Assembly (NCBI GenBank): GCA_018375675.1
Contig: JAHACW010000052.1
Span: 1 to 15,862 of the forward strand
Source of the DNA: Actinomyces sp.
Lineage (GTDB): Bacteria > Actinomycetota > Actinomycetes > Actinomycetales > Actinomycetaceae
DNA: 15,862 nt
Reading direction: 5' to 3'
Part shown: piece by piece, positions 6,326 through 12,845 of the stretch
Layout of the letters: each line of letters begins with the position of its first letter
Position numbering within the stretch: the stretch's first letter is position 1
Translations under genes and position numbers: made by a program
The notes under the pieces: model-generated
What the model was told of the DNA's origin: nothing
Database searches by the model: none
The model's input: only the letters and a program-made list of their open reading frames with translations

Positions 6326-6583
6326 GAGCAGCACGGCGGCCACGAGGGCCACGAGGCGCGAAAAGCGCCGCGTACCCACGGACATCGGGCATTGGGTCGA
6401 GGCGGATAGGGAGAAGATCTCCTCGTCGAGGTCGGCTCGCGCGCGTACGCTCGAGCGCACGGCGGGCGGATACGAGGGCGGCGCGGGGCGCCGGCGACGC
6501 GCGGCTGGCCTGGTAACCTGCGCTCCTCGCGCAGCCCCACCGACCCCCTCCGCGTGCGAGTACTGGGAAGGCGAGCGATACAC
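6296..6583 (-). CDS. Small Arg-rich tail-anchored membrane protein (unknown function)
   Basis: The 95-residue product has a polar N-terminus, a strongly basic Pro-rich middle (A-A-R-R-R-R-P-A-P-P at 27-36), an acidic patch (A-D-L-D-E-E-I-F at 50-57), and a single C-terminal hydrophobic segment (about 75-95) ending W-W-W before the stop. With no signal peptide, it should be anchored by its tail with the N-terminus in the cytoplasm. Codons have strong G/C third positions, unlike the competing frames over the same bases, which give Arg/Pro-rich nonsense. The start is GTG with GGAG 5 bases upstream, and a promoter-like pair lies at 6620-6647. It is the first gene of the leftward array. Confidence 0.65.
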   Translation of the reverse strand: MYRSPSQYSHAEGVGGAARGAQVTRPAARRRRPAPPSYPPAVRSSVRARADLDEEIFSLSASTQCPMSVGTRRFSRLVALVAAVLLAAAVALWWW

Positions 6584-6619
6584 GATGTCTCCATCGACTA
6601 TTGCGGTGTGAATGGCGCA

Positions 6620-6647
6620 ATCCTAGCACCCGTGAGGCGCGCGTCAC
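6620..6647 (-). promoter_or_regulatory. Candidate promoter for the leftward membrane-protein array
   Basis: On the minus strand GTGACG (6647-6642) and TAGGAT (6625-6620) are spaced by 16 bases. Transcription would begin at about 6613, giving a leader of roughly 30 bases before the GTG at 6583. An A+T-rich stretch (about 6650-6685, with two copies of ATTTGAT at 6652 and 6677) lies directly upstream, and could act as an UP-like element or operator shared with the divergent gene at 6803. That role is inferred. Confidence 0.5.
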
Positions 6648-6743
6648 ATACATTTGATTTCTTTAATTTCAAACAATTTGATCGGAGCCGCGAACCAACA
6701 AACGGCTTGCGCCCCCTTGCAAAACAAGCTGCCCGTCACACCA

Positions 6744-6754
6744 TATGTTAGGCT
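6744..6754 (+). promoter_or_regulatory. Possible -10 region for the 6803 gene
   Basis: TATGTT (6744-6749) and TAGGCT (6749-6754) both fit an actinobacterial TANNNT -10. TTGCAA (6717-6722) is the best -35-like box but is 21 or more bases away, so the exact promoter is not settled. The region between the divergent genes (6584-6802) contains nothing else that I can call. Confidence 0.3.
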
Positions 6755-6802
6755 GGCCCCGTTCGTTCAAAGCACCGAACGACCCTACTTCGAGGAGGAA
6801 TC

Positions 6803-7048
6803 ATGAGTCTGGAAGATCTGGCCAAGAAGGCTGAAGAAGGCTTCGAGAAGGTCGTTGACGCGGCCAAGGAGAAGGCTGAAGAAGCCAAGGACAAGCTCGC
6901 CGAGCTCGCTGGCGACGCCAAGGACAAGGCAGAAGACGCCAAGGACAAGGCAGCGGAGGCCGCCGAAGACGCCAAGGACAAGGCAGCGGAGATCGCCGAA
7001 GACGCCAAGGACAAGGCAGAGGACGTCAAGGACAAGCTCGAGAAGTGA
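6803..7048 (+). CDS. Short charged helical protein with 11-residue repeats (LEA-like / Rv0909-like)
   Basis: The 81-residue product is almost only Ala, Lys, Glu and Asp, with no aromatic residue except Phe14 and no Cys, Trp or Tyr. D-A-K-D-K-A occurs at residues 38, 45, 56 and 67; the last three are spaced by 11, the period of group 3 LEA proteins and of amphipathic helices lying on surfaces or in coiled coils. It starts M-S-L-E-D-L-A-K-K-A-E-E-G-F-E-K, clearly related to the start of the 50-residue protein at 12846. Small proteins of this kind in mycobacteria are annotated as MT0933/Rv0909-type antitoxins, but there is no toxin gene next to it, so stress protection or a scaffold role is as likely. 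The start has AGGAGG 5 bases upstream, an excellent site, suggesting strong expression. Confidence 0.85.
   Translation: MSLEDLAKKAEEGFEKVVDAAKEKAEEAKDKLAELAGDAKDKAEDAKDKAAEAAEDAKDKAAEIAEDAKDKAEDVKDKLEK
6914..7019 (+). repeat. Four copies of a 19-base coding repeat
   Basis: The 19-base unit GACGCCAAGGACAAGGCAG occurs exactly at 6914, 6935, 6968 and 7001. Spacings are 21, 33 and 33 bases, all multiples of three, and the last two equal eleven codons. Identity at the DNA level shows recent expansion by slippage or unequal exchange inside the gene, not merely protein-level selection. Confidence 0.9.
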
Positions 7049-7057
7049 GCTACCAGA

Positions 7058-7089
7058 AGGGGGGGCGAACCTAGAGGTTCGCCCCCCCT
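7058..7089. terminator. Strong hairpin terminator between convergent genes
   Basis: A perfect 14-base stem (7058-7071 with 7076-7089) has a TAGA loop, very G/C-rich with seven G-C pairs at the base. It lies 9 bases after the stop of the 6803 gene and 73 bases past the stop of the leftward permease gene at 7162. There is no T run, as is common in high-G+C actinobacteria. Confidence 0.85.
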
Positions 7090-7161
7090 CTCCATGCACT
7101 CGCGCCCCCGACGGTTTTACATTCCCCCGTAGCTCGGACCACGCGACTGGCGACGAGCGCT

Positions 7162-8529
7162 CTACTCCCGTCCCTCGCGCACACTCGCGAGGATTCGGCG
7201 GCGCAGCGGGACGGTTGCCTCGGAGGCAACGACGATGAGAATGACGCCCACAATCGCCGAGGCGAGCGCAATGAGGAAGCCCTTTCCCGCACCCGCCGCA
7301 AGCATCGGCGACATGAACACCATGCCGAGCAGCATCGAGCCGACGATCATGACGAACGCGGGAATCGCGACCTCGAGGCGACGGCTGCGGTCCATAAAGC
7401 CGCGCGGGGACCCCATGTAGGACAGGGCTCGTACCTGGTCGGCTGAGTCGATGACGCGAATCGACTGGTTGACCGCGGTCGACACGGCGCCCAGGGCGAG
7501 GGTAATCGCGAAGGTCAGCAGCATGCCTCTATTGATGTCACCGATGACGATAAGCGCGACCTCGTCGGTCCTGTCCCCGCTCATCGAGATCGAATCACTC
7601 GCCGGATACATGATGCCCACGAGGAACCCGACGAGGGCGACAGCCCCGAAGGAGCGCCACACGGCCCGTGGGTCGTCGGCCATGCGACGCCCAGCCACCA
7701 TCATCTGGGGGCTGCGCGAGGCCCGAGCCATGATGCGGCCCATGAGGCTGATCGACCAAACGCCCACCAGGTTGACGATCAGGAAGATCGCACCCATGAA
7801 GCCCATGAACACGGCCATGCCGATAGCAGTCCCCAGGTTCATCGCGAGGGTGCCGACACTCAGCCAGAGGACGAGGAGGACCAGTCCAAGGACGGGGCCG
7901 ACCGCGCTCACACGGCCCGCCTGCGTGCGGCGTGCAACGCCCAGGGGCGTGATCGCGACCTTGCGCATGGCCAGCCACGAGGACAGGGCGGCCAGGAGGA
8001 TCATGGCGAGCCCCTCGACGAGAAGGGCCACGACCCCCACCCACATCTCGCTGGCCCCCATCGGGCGGCCCTGGAAGGACAGCGCACCCCACGCGGGCAG
8101 CGTCACAGCGTACAGGATCGAGCCGACGACGACGCCGACAACCGCAAACACGCAGGTTTCGAGGATACAGGCGAGCTTCGTCTTGCCCGGCGCGAGGCCG
8201 ACGAGGCGCAGGACCGCGAGGTCGCGCTCACGCCGACTCATACCCAAGCGCGCGGCCGCTGCCCCCATCGAGATGATGGGAACGATCAGTAGGGTGGCCG
8301 CGAAGTACGCAAGCATCACGTAGAAGGACGCCATCCCGTCGAGGCTTGAGGGATCGTCGGCCGTGGCGGACGTGGCCGCGACGGCGGCTCTCGCCCCAAA
8401 GGCCATAACGCCGCCGGTGACCGCGAGCAGGAACGCGTGCGGCAGGGCGAAGGCAGCGACCGTGAGGACACTCGTCGCCCGGTCACGCGACCGTAGGAGT
8501 GCCCCGGCGGCGGTGCGCACGGCACTCAT
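7162..8529 (-). CDS. ABC transporter permease, FtsX family
   Basis: The 455-residue product has about ten membrane segments in two FtsX-like halves. An N-terminal segment (about 21-47) is followed by a three-segment block (68-90, 118-143 and about 163-190), a middle hydrophobic region, and a second three-segment block near the C-terminus. The cytoplasmic coupling motif M-S-R-R-E-R-D-L-A-V-L-R-L-V-G (97-111) is typical; a second version (V-R-A-L-S-Y-M-G-S-P-R-G-F) precedes the last block. There is no large periplasmic domain of the MacB type, so it is closer to the two-FtsX permeases that act in peptide sensing or resistance, or in lipoprotein/lipid handling. The ATG overlaps the end of the ATPase gene by 4 bases (ATGA), so translation is coupled. 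Substrate unknown. Confidence 0.88.
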   Translation of the reverse strand: MSAVRTAAGALLRSRDRATSVLTVAAFALPHAFLLAVTGGVMAFGARAAVAATSATADDPSSLDGMASFYVMLAYFAATLLIVPIISMGAAAARLGMSRRERDLAVLRLVGLAPGKTKLACILETCVFAVVGVVVGSILYAVTLPAWGALSFQGRPMGASEMWVGVVALLVEGLAMILLAALSSWLAMRKVAITPLGVARRTQAGRVSAVGPVLGLVLLVLWLSVGTLAMNLGTAIGMAVFMGFMGAIFLIVNLVGVWSISLMGRIMARASRSPQMMVAGRRMADDPRAVWRSFGAVALVGFLVGIMYPASDSISMSGDRTDEVALIVIGDINRGMLLTFAITLALGAVSTAVNQSIRVIDSADQVRALSYMGSPRGFMDRSRRLEVAIPAFVMIVGSMLLGMVFMSPMLAAGAGKGFLIALASAIVGVILIVVASEATVPLRRRILASVREGRE

Positions 8530-9251
8530 CGGGCCACCCCCTGGTTGGGGGCGCCACTGCCTCGGGCCTCGAGGGAGATGCGGCCGTCGCGCACGTGGAT
8601 CGTGTGCGGCAGGCGCGCGGCGACACCGGGATCGTGGGTGACGAGGACGAGGGATGCGCCGGTGGAGGCGCAGGCGCTCGTCAGGAGGGACATGACCTCG
8701 CCGCCGGTTGCCTGGTCGAGAGCGCCCGTGGGCTCATCCGCGAAAATCACCGAGGGATTGGTGGCGAGCGCGCGCCCGATCGCGACGCGCTGGGCCTGGC
8801 CGCCCGAGAGCTGGCCGGGTCGGTAGGGGCCGGCGCCGTCGAGGCCGAGGTTCGTCAGGATCTCGCGTGCGCGAGCGATCGCCTGCGATTTCGACGTTCC
8901 CGCGAGCATGAGGGGCATCGCGATGTTTTCTTCCGTGGGCAGCTCGGGCAGGAGCTGGCCGTCCTGGAACACGAAGCCGAAGCGGCGCAGGCGCAGGTCG
9001 GAGAGCACCCGCTCCGACATGGTCGTCATCTCCTCACCGTCCAGGGTGATAGATCCTGAGCTGGGGCGCAGCACGCCCGCCAGGCAGTGCAGGAGCGTCG
9101 TCTTACCGGAGCCCGAGGGACCCATAATCGCCACCTGCGTGCCCTGCGGGAGTGTCAGGTCGACGCCTGCCAGGGCGTGGACGGGCGTGTTCCCACGCAT
9201 GTATGTCTTCGTCAGTGCTCGGGTCACCAGACCCGCCGTGTCGTGTGTCAT
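8526..9251 (-). CDS. ABC transporter ATP-binding protein (LolD/MacB/BceA type)
   Basis: The 241-residue product has a complete nucleotide-binding domain: Walker A G-P-S-G-S-G-K-T (44-51), Q-loop Gln96, signature L-S-G-G-Q-A-Q-R (148-155), Walker B V-I-F-A-D-E (168-173) with catalytic Glu173, and H-loop His206. The D-G-Q-L-L-P-E-L-P-T-E-E-N region after the Q-loop and F-A-D-E-P-T-G-A-L-D are typical of ATPases that work with FtsX-type permeases, which matches the overlapping downstream gene. The ATG at 9251 has no ribosome site; a TATCGT box ends 6 bases before it, so the message may be leaderless. The gene pair probably exports or extracts a compound from the membrane. There is no adjacent histidine kinase or regulator in this window, so a role in peptide-antibiotic resistance is only a possibility. 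Confidence 0.92.
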   Translation of the reverse strand: MTHDTAGLVTRALTKTYMRGNTPVHALAGVDLTLPQGTQVAIMGPSGSGKTTLLHCLAGVLRPSSGSITLDGEEMTTMSERVLSDLRLRRFGFVFQDGQLLPELPTEENIAMPLMLAGTSKSQAIARAREILTNLGLDGAGPYRPGQLSGGQAQRVAIGRALATNPSVIFADEPTGALDQATGGEVMSLLTSACASTGASLVLVTHDPGVAARLPHTIHVRDGRISLEARGSGAPNQGVAR

Positions 9252-9257
9252 GTTTGA

Positions 9258-9263
9258 ACGATA
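9258..9263 (-). promoter_or_regulatory. Probable leaderless -10 box of the ABC exporter operon
   Basis: On the minus strand TATCGT is followed by exactly 6 bases and then the ATG at 9251. A -10 at this distance places the transcription start on the A of the start codon, in keeping with the lack of a ribosome site. No good -35 is seen. Confidence 0.5.
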
Positions 9264-9268
9264 GGCCC

Positions 9269-9298
9269 GCAGCCCCGCGCGTTTCTATGAGGGGCTGC
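9269..9298. promoter_or_regulatory. Inverted repeat upstream of the exporter promoter
   Basis: Arms GCAGCCCC (9269-9276) and GGGGCTGC (9291-9298) are perfect 8-base inverted repeats with a 14-base gap. They cover the -35 area of the leftward exporter promoter, where a dimeric repressor could block it. It is also close enough to the rightward gene at 9356 to affect both. The alternative is a short hairpin with no function. Confidence 0.35.
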
Positions 9299-9343
9299 CC
9301 TGGTCACCCCCTGAGAGTCCCCCGACATCGACACCGCAGTTGC

Positions 9344-9349
9344 TACGTT
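9344..9349 (+). promoter_or_regulatory. Probable leaderless -10 box of the SAHH-like gene
   Basis: TACGTT is followed by exactly 6 bases and then the ATG at 9356, the same geometry as the divergent exporter gene. There is no ribosome site before 9356, which supports a leaderless message. CCGACA (9322-9327) could be the -35 with a 16-base spacer, a weak match. Confidence 0.5.
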
Positions 9350-9355
9350 TGACGC

Positions 9356-10822
9356 ATGAACCGCGCCCTGGATCCCCTCGCCGCCCAGCTGCTGCTACGC
9401 GCCTACGCGCGGGCCACGAACATGCTCGTCGCGGGGCGATCCTTCGCGACGGACGACCCGACGCTGGCCGCCCTACTGCGCGCCTTCGGCGCCCACGTAC
9501 ACCCGCTGTCGGACGCCGAGGGGACCCCGGCCTCGCCCCCGGTCGTCTTCTCGCTCGAGGAGGACGCGACCCCCACGCCCGGAGCGATCACGGTCCTGGC
9601 ACCCGGCGGCGTGTTCCGCGCCGTCGTGGCCCCCGACGGGCACACCATCACGGGCCCCGGCGACGAGGCACGCATCGAGTGGGCGCGCGCCCACATGCCG
9701 GTCACCGAGGCGGCGGCACACGCACTGGCACCCCTGGTGGCGGGCCGAAGCGTGGGGCTGTCCCTAGTCCTGGAACCGAAGACAGCCGCCCTGGCCCTCA
9801 TGCTCTCCGAGGCGGGGGCACGCGTCAGCGTCTTCGGTTGGGCGTCCGAGACCCGCGAGGACGTCGCGGCCCGCCTGCGCGACGCCGGCATCCCCGTGTT
9901 CGCGGACTCGGCAGCCTCCCGCGAGCACGAGTGGGAGCTCGCGCGCAAGTTTTTGGCTCAGCGCAGCGAATTTCTCCTGGACGATGGCTCCCACTTGATC
10001 CGCCTGGCGCACGACACCCAGCGCTGCCCGGGTGTCCTGGACGCGCTGGTCGGCGCGGCGGAGGAGACCACCTCGGGGCTGCGCCCCCTGCGTTCTTTCG
10101 ATCTGCGCATTCCGGTCATGGCCTCGAACGACGCGCGTTCGAAGACCCTGTTCGACAACGCCTACGGGACGGGTCAATCGTGCTGGACGACGATCCTCGA
10201 TCTCATTGACCCGCGCGGCGTCGGCGCGCCCGTGGCAGGGATGAGCGTCGTCGTCATCGGCTACGGCGACGTGGGCCGCGGCTGCGCGCGCTTCGGCGCG
10301 GCGCTCGGCGCACGCGTCACCGTCGTGGAGCTGGACCCCGTGCGCGCCCTGCAGGCGTCGATGGACGGGTTCGCCGTGGCCTCGCTGGAAGAGGCCGCTG
10401 CGAACGCCGGCATGCTGATCTCCGCGACGGGCGAGCGCTCCACGATCCCACTAAGCGCGCTGGAAGCGGCTCCCGAGGGCGCGATCGTCACGGTCGCCGG
10501 CGGCGTCGACGGGGAAGTATCCATTGACGAGGCCGTGGCCGCCTCCTGGGTCATGGCCGAGTCGGGCGATCCCCACGTGCAGACCCTGACCAGCCCCTCC
10601 GGCAAGGCGCTGCGCGTCCTCGAGCGTGGGGAGGGCATCAACTACACGGCGGGCGAGGGAAACCCCATCGAGATCATGGACATGAGCTTCGGCGTGCAGC
10701 TAGCGTCCCTGCGCGAGCTCCTCACCCACGAAGGCGAGCTGGCCCCCGGCCTGCACGACCTGCCGCGCGAGGCCGACGACGCGGTGGCCGCGGCAGCGCT
10801 GGGCGCCCTGTCCCTGTCATAG
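9356..10822 (+). CDS. Divergent S-adenosylhomocysteine hydrolase-like protein
   Basis: From residue 109 to the end this 488-residue protein follows adenosylhomocysteinase. It has W-A-R-A-H-M-P (109-115), L-L-D-D-G (207-211), A-E-E-T-T-S-G (235-241), S-K-T-L-F-D-N-x-Y-G (262-271), the NAD motif G-Y-G-D-V-G-R-G (302-309), D-P-V-R-A-L-Q-A-S-M-D-G-F (327-339) and D-L-P-R-E-A-D-D-A-V-A (468-478). By comparison with the human enzyme, substrate residues Glu237, Lys263, Asp267 and Asn268 are kept. The histidines His55, His301 and His353 are replaced by Val138, Gly383 and Asn436, and the C-terminal Lys/Tyr tail that reaches into the partner's NAD site is absent. About 105 N-terminal residues have no counterpart that I recognise. 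True SAHH turns SAH into adenosine and homocysteine with tightly bound NAD; this protein probably binds NAD and a nucleoside but may do other chemistry. The start is a leaderless-type ATG. The next gene is a deaminase. Confidence 0.85.
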   Translation: MNRALDPLAAQLLLRAYARATNMLVAGRSFATDDPTLAALLRAFGAHVHPLSDAEGTPASPPVVFSLEEDATPTPGAITVLAPGGVFRAVVAPDGHTITGPGDEARIEWARAHMPVTEAAAHALAPLVAGRSVGLSLVLEPKTAALALMLSEAGARVSVFGWASETREDVAARLRDAGIPVFADSAASREHEWELARKFLAQRSEFLLDDGSHLIRLAHDTQRCPGVLDALVGAAEETTSGLRPLRSFDLRIPVMASNDARSKTLFDNAYGTGQSCWTTILDLIDPRGVGAPVAGMSVVVIGYGDVGRGCARFGAALGARVTVVELDPVRALQASMDGFAVASLEEAAANAGMLISATGERSTIPLSALEAAPEGAIVTVAGGVDGEVSIDEAVAASWVMAESGDPHVQTLTSPSGKALRVLERGEGINYTAGEGNPIEIMDMSFGVQLASLRELLTHEGELAPGLHDLPREADDAVAAAALGALSLS

Positions 10823-10867
10823 TCGCAGCTCACGTCCACCGGCGGGCGGGTGCGCCCACCCCACTTC

Positions 10868-10873
10868 TACACT
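10868..10873 (+). promoter_or_regulatory. Possible -10 box before the deaminase gene
   Basis: TACACT lies 32 bases before the ATG at 10906 and would give a leader of about 26 bases. No -35 is seen. The 83-base gap (10823-10905) also has a small G+C-rich hairpin (GGGCG and CGCCC arms), so the deaminase may be read both from its own promoter and by read-through. Confidence 0.35.
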
Positions 10874-10905
10874 GTTAGTCAGCGTCCCCCACTGAAAGGC
10901 CCCCC

Positions 10906-12198
10906 ATGAGCGACGTGGTCGTCTGGTCCGCCGGCATGGTCATCCCGATCACCGCCCCCTCGATCCTCGACGGCGCTGTTGCCGTGCGCGACGGGAGCAT
11001 CGAGCATGTGGGAGCGCGCGACTGGGTCGTCGAAACGCTCACGCAGCGCGGCCTTTCCTTCACCGAACGCCACTTTGACGGCGTACTGCTCCCCGGCCTC
11101 GTCAATGCGCACACGCACCTGCAGTACACGGGCATGGCGTCCGTGGGCGCGGGGCAGTACCGCGGTTTTGACGACTGGGCACGCGCCTTCGACGAGGTCT
11201 ACGACGCCGGCGGCCTGGACTGGGGAGGCGACGCGGCCGCGGGAGCGCGCCTGCTCCTGGCCAGCGGCACGACCGCCGCCGCCGACGTGGTGACGGACGC
11301 CGCCGCGGCCTCGGCCCTGCACGACGCCGGACTGCACGGCGTCGCCTACTGGGAGGTCATGAGCTGGTCGAACGAGGAGTGGCGGGCCCGAGGCGAACGC
11401 GAGGTCTCCGCATCCCTCGACGCCATGCCGACCCCTCCGGCCGTGGGCATCTCCCCGCACGCCCCCTACTCCCTCGACGCCGAGCCGCTACTGGATTTGC
11501 CGGACATGGCCAGGCGACGCGGCATGCGCATCCACATCCACCTGGGTGAGTCCCACTCCGAGGCCGAATGGTCCGAGACGCGCACAACCGCCCTGGCCGA
11601 CCTGTGGAAGAGCGAGCACTCCTCGTCGTTCACGGCGATGCGCTCGCGTGGCGGCGGCTTCTCCTCGACGCAGTTCGTCGATCAGCTGGGCGTCCTCGGA
11701 CCCGACTGTCACGTCGCCCACGGCGTGTACATGCGCGCCGACGACCGCCGGCGACTGCGCGCCCGCCAGACGGCCGTGGCGCTGTGCCCGCGCTCGAACC
11801 GCGTGATCGGCCTGGACGCGCCGCCCGTCGGCGCCTACCTCACCGAGGGCAACATGATCGCGGTCGGCACGGACTCCCTGTCCTCCTCACCGTCGCTCGA
11901 CCTCCTCGAGGACGTCGCCCTCCTCTTCGACCTGGCGCGATCCCAGGGCTACGAGGACCAGGACCTGGCGCGCCGCCTCCTGCAGGCCGCAACCCTGGGA
12001 GGCGCCACCGCGATGGGCCTGGCGACCGGCCCCGACCGCCTCGGTCAGCTCCAGTCGGGAGCGGTCGCCGACATGTGCGTTGTCGACGTGCCCGTCACCT
12101 CGATCGTGGAGACCATCGACACCGTCGCCCGCCACGGCGCCGGTCGCGTCGTCGAAACCATCGTGTCCGGGCGCGTGCGCTACTCGGCCTCGCGCTGA
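10906..12198 (+). CDS. Amidohydrolase of the SAH/MTA/aminofutalosine deaminase type
   Basis: The 430-residue product has the metal-dependent (TrzA/AtzA-like) amidohydrolase layout: a small N-terminal sandwich, then N-A-H69-T-H71-L (metal pair), S-P-H185-A-P-Y-S, H210-I-H212-L-G-E215-S (metal His and catalytic Glu), H272-G-V-Y-M, C-P-R-S-N and G-T-D323-S (metal Asp), and a C-terminal sandwich ending V-S-G-R-V-R-Y. All expected metal and catalytic residues are present, so it should be active. Family members deaminate the amino-purine ring of SAH, methylthioadenosine, aminofutalosine (menaquinone route), guanine or related compounds. The SAHH-like neighbour upstream favours SAH or a related adenosine thioether, but no other menaquinone gene is in view to test the alternative. 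The ATG at 10906 has AAAGG upstream and lies 83 bases after the SAHH-like stop. It is cytoplasmic. Confidence 0.88.
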   Translation: MSDVVVWSAGMVIPITAPSILDGAVAVRDGSIEHVGARDWVVETLTQRGLSFTERHFDGVLLPGLVNAHTHLQYTGMASVGAGQYRGFDDWARAFDEVYDAGGLDWGGDAAAGARLLLASGTTAAADVVTDAAAASALHDAGLHGVAYWEVMSWSNEEWRARGEREVSASLDAMPTPPAVGISPHAPYSLDAEPLLDLPDMARRRGMRIHIHLGESHSEAEWSETRTTALADLWKSEHSSSFTAMRSRGGGFSSTQFVDQLGVLGPDCHVAHGVYMRADDRRRLRARQTAVALCPRSNRVIGLDAPPVGAYLTEGNMIAVGTDSLSSSPSLDLLEDVALLFDLARSQGYEDQDLARRLLQAATLGGATAMGLATGPDRLGQLQSGAVADMCVVDVPVTSIVETIDTVARHGAGRVVETIVSGRVRYSASR

Positions 12199-12251
12199 GC
12201 CTGTCGTTTCCCTTTCGCTTAGCCTCCCTTTCCCTTCGTTTGGAGTTTCGT

Positions 12252-12701
12252 ATGACCGACGTGTCCCCGCTGATTGATGCCATGGGCCTCGCACCCCACC
12301 CCGAGGGCGGCCACTACCGCCGCACGTGGACCGCGCCCGCCCGCGTGGACACTCCGCGCGGGAGCCGCCGCAGCGCCTCCGCGATCATCTTCCTCCTCGA
12401 CCGCGACGAGGAGGCCCGCTGGCACCTCGTCCACTCCGACGAACTGTGGATCTGGTCGGGACCCGGCGCCCTCGATGTGCACCTGGGAGGCAACGGGGAC
12501 GCGCCCGAGGCCGACCCGCGCATCGTCACCCTGGGCTCCCCGGCGGGTACCGAGGCATCCGATCCGAGCAACCCCGTGCAGATCCTCGTGCCCGCCGGCA
12601 CCTGGCAGCGCACCTTCGCCCGCGGCGACTACGCGCTGGCCACCTGCGTCGTCTCCCCCGAGTTCACCTTCGACGACTGGAAGCTCGCCGAAGGCGTCTG
12701 A
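12252..12701 (+). CDS. DUF985 (Cupin_5) family protein
   Basis: The 149-residue product has the conserved front H-P-E-G-G-H-Y-R-R-T (16-25), the cupin strand S-A-I-I-F-L-L (43-49), W-H-L-V-H-S-D-E-L-W (57-66), V-P-A-G-T-W-Q (113-119) and a C-terminal V-S-P-E-F-T-F-D-D-W. These match the DUF985 cupins, including yeast YML079w. Several structures are known but no common reaction is established; they are thought to bind small, perhaps nucleotide- or sugar-like ligands. The frame extends upstream through the deaminase gene, but I chose ATG at 12252. The family N-terminus begins there and GGAG lies 6 bases upstream. The 53-base gap after the deaminase is pyrimidine-rich with two near-repeats of TTTCCCTTTCG. 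It is likely in the same operon. Confidence 0.88.
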   Translation: MTDVSPLIDAMGLAPHPEGGHYRRTWTAPARVDTPRGSRRSASAIIFLLDRDEEARWHLVHSDELWIWSGPGALDVHLGGNGDAPEADPRIVTLGSPAGTEASDPSNPVQILVPAGTWQRTFARGDYALATCVVSPEFTFDDWKLAEGV

Positions 12702-12791
12702 TCCCGACGGCACAATGTCCCACGGCGCGGACGCGCAGGGAACCATCACGCCACGGGACCCCTTGAACGCGCGAGCACCCCGGTTCGGGCA

Positions 12792-12797
12792 TAGGGT
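12792..12797 (+). promoter_or_regulatory. Possible -10 box of the 12846 gene
   Basis: TAGGGT lies 49 bases before the ATG at 12846. TTGAAC (12763-12768) is present upstream, but the 23-base spacing is too long for a standard promoter. The rest of 12702-12845 shows no gene. Confidence 0.3.
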
Positions 12798-12845
12798 GGG
12801 ACCATCCGCTCGACCAATACGGGCGGCTCGTTCCAAGGAGGAAAC

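Noticed and set aside
6914..7019. CRISPR-like or intergenic tandem repeat
   Set aside because: The repeats are in frame inside a coding gene and are explained by the 11-residue protein repeat.
6803..7048. Toxin-antitoxin pair
   Set aside because: The resemblance to proteins named antitoxins is only compositional, and no toxin-like gene is adjacent to either copy.
11568..12251. N-terminal extension of the cupin frame
   Set aside because: This part overlaps the deaminase gene in another frame and reads as Arg/Pro-rich nonsense; the cupin begins at 12252 with a good ribosome site.
12199..12251. Pyrimidine-rich near-repeat between the deaminase and cupin genes, considered as a regulatory RNA or terminator
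   Set aside because: It has no self-complementary arms and is too short for a riboswitch; it is noted only as a leader feature.
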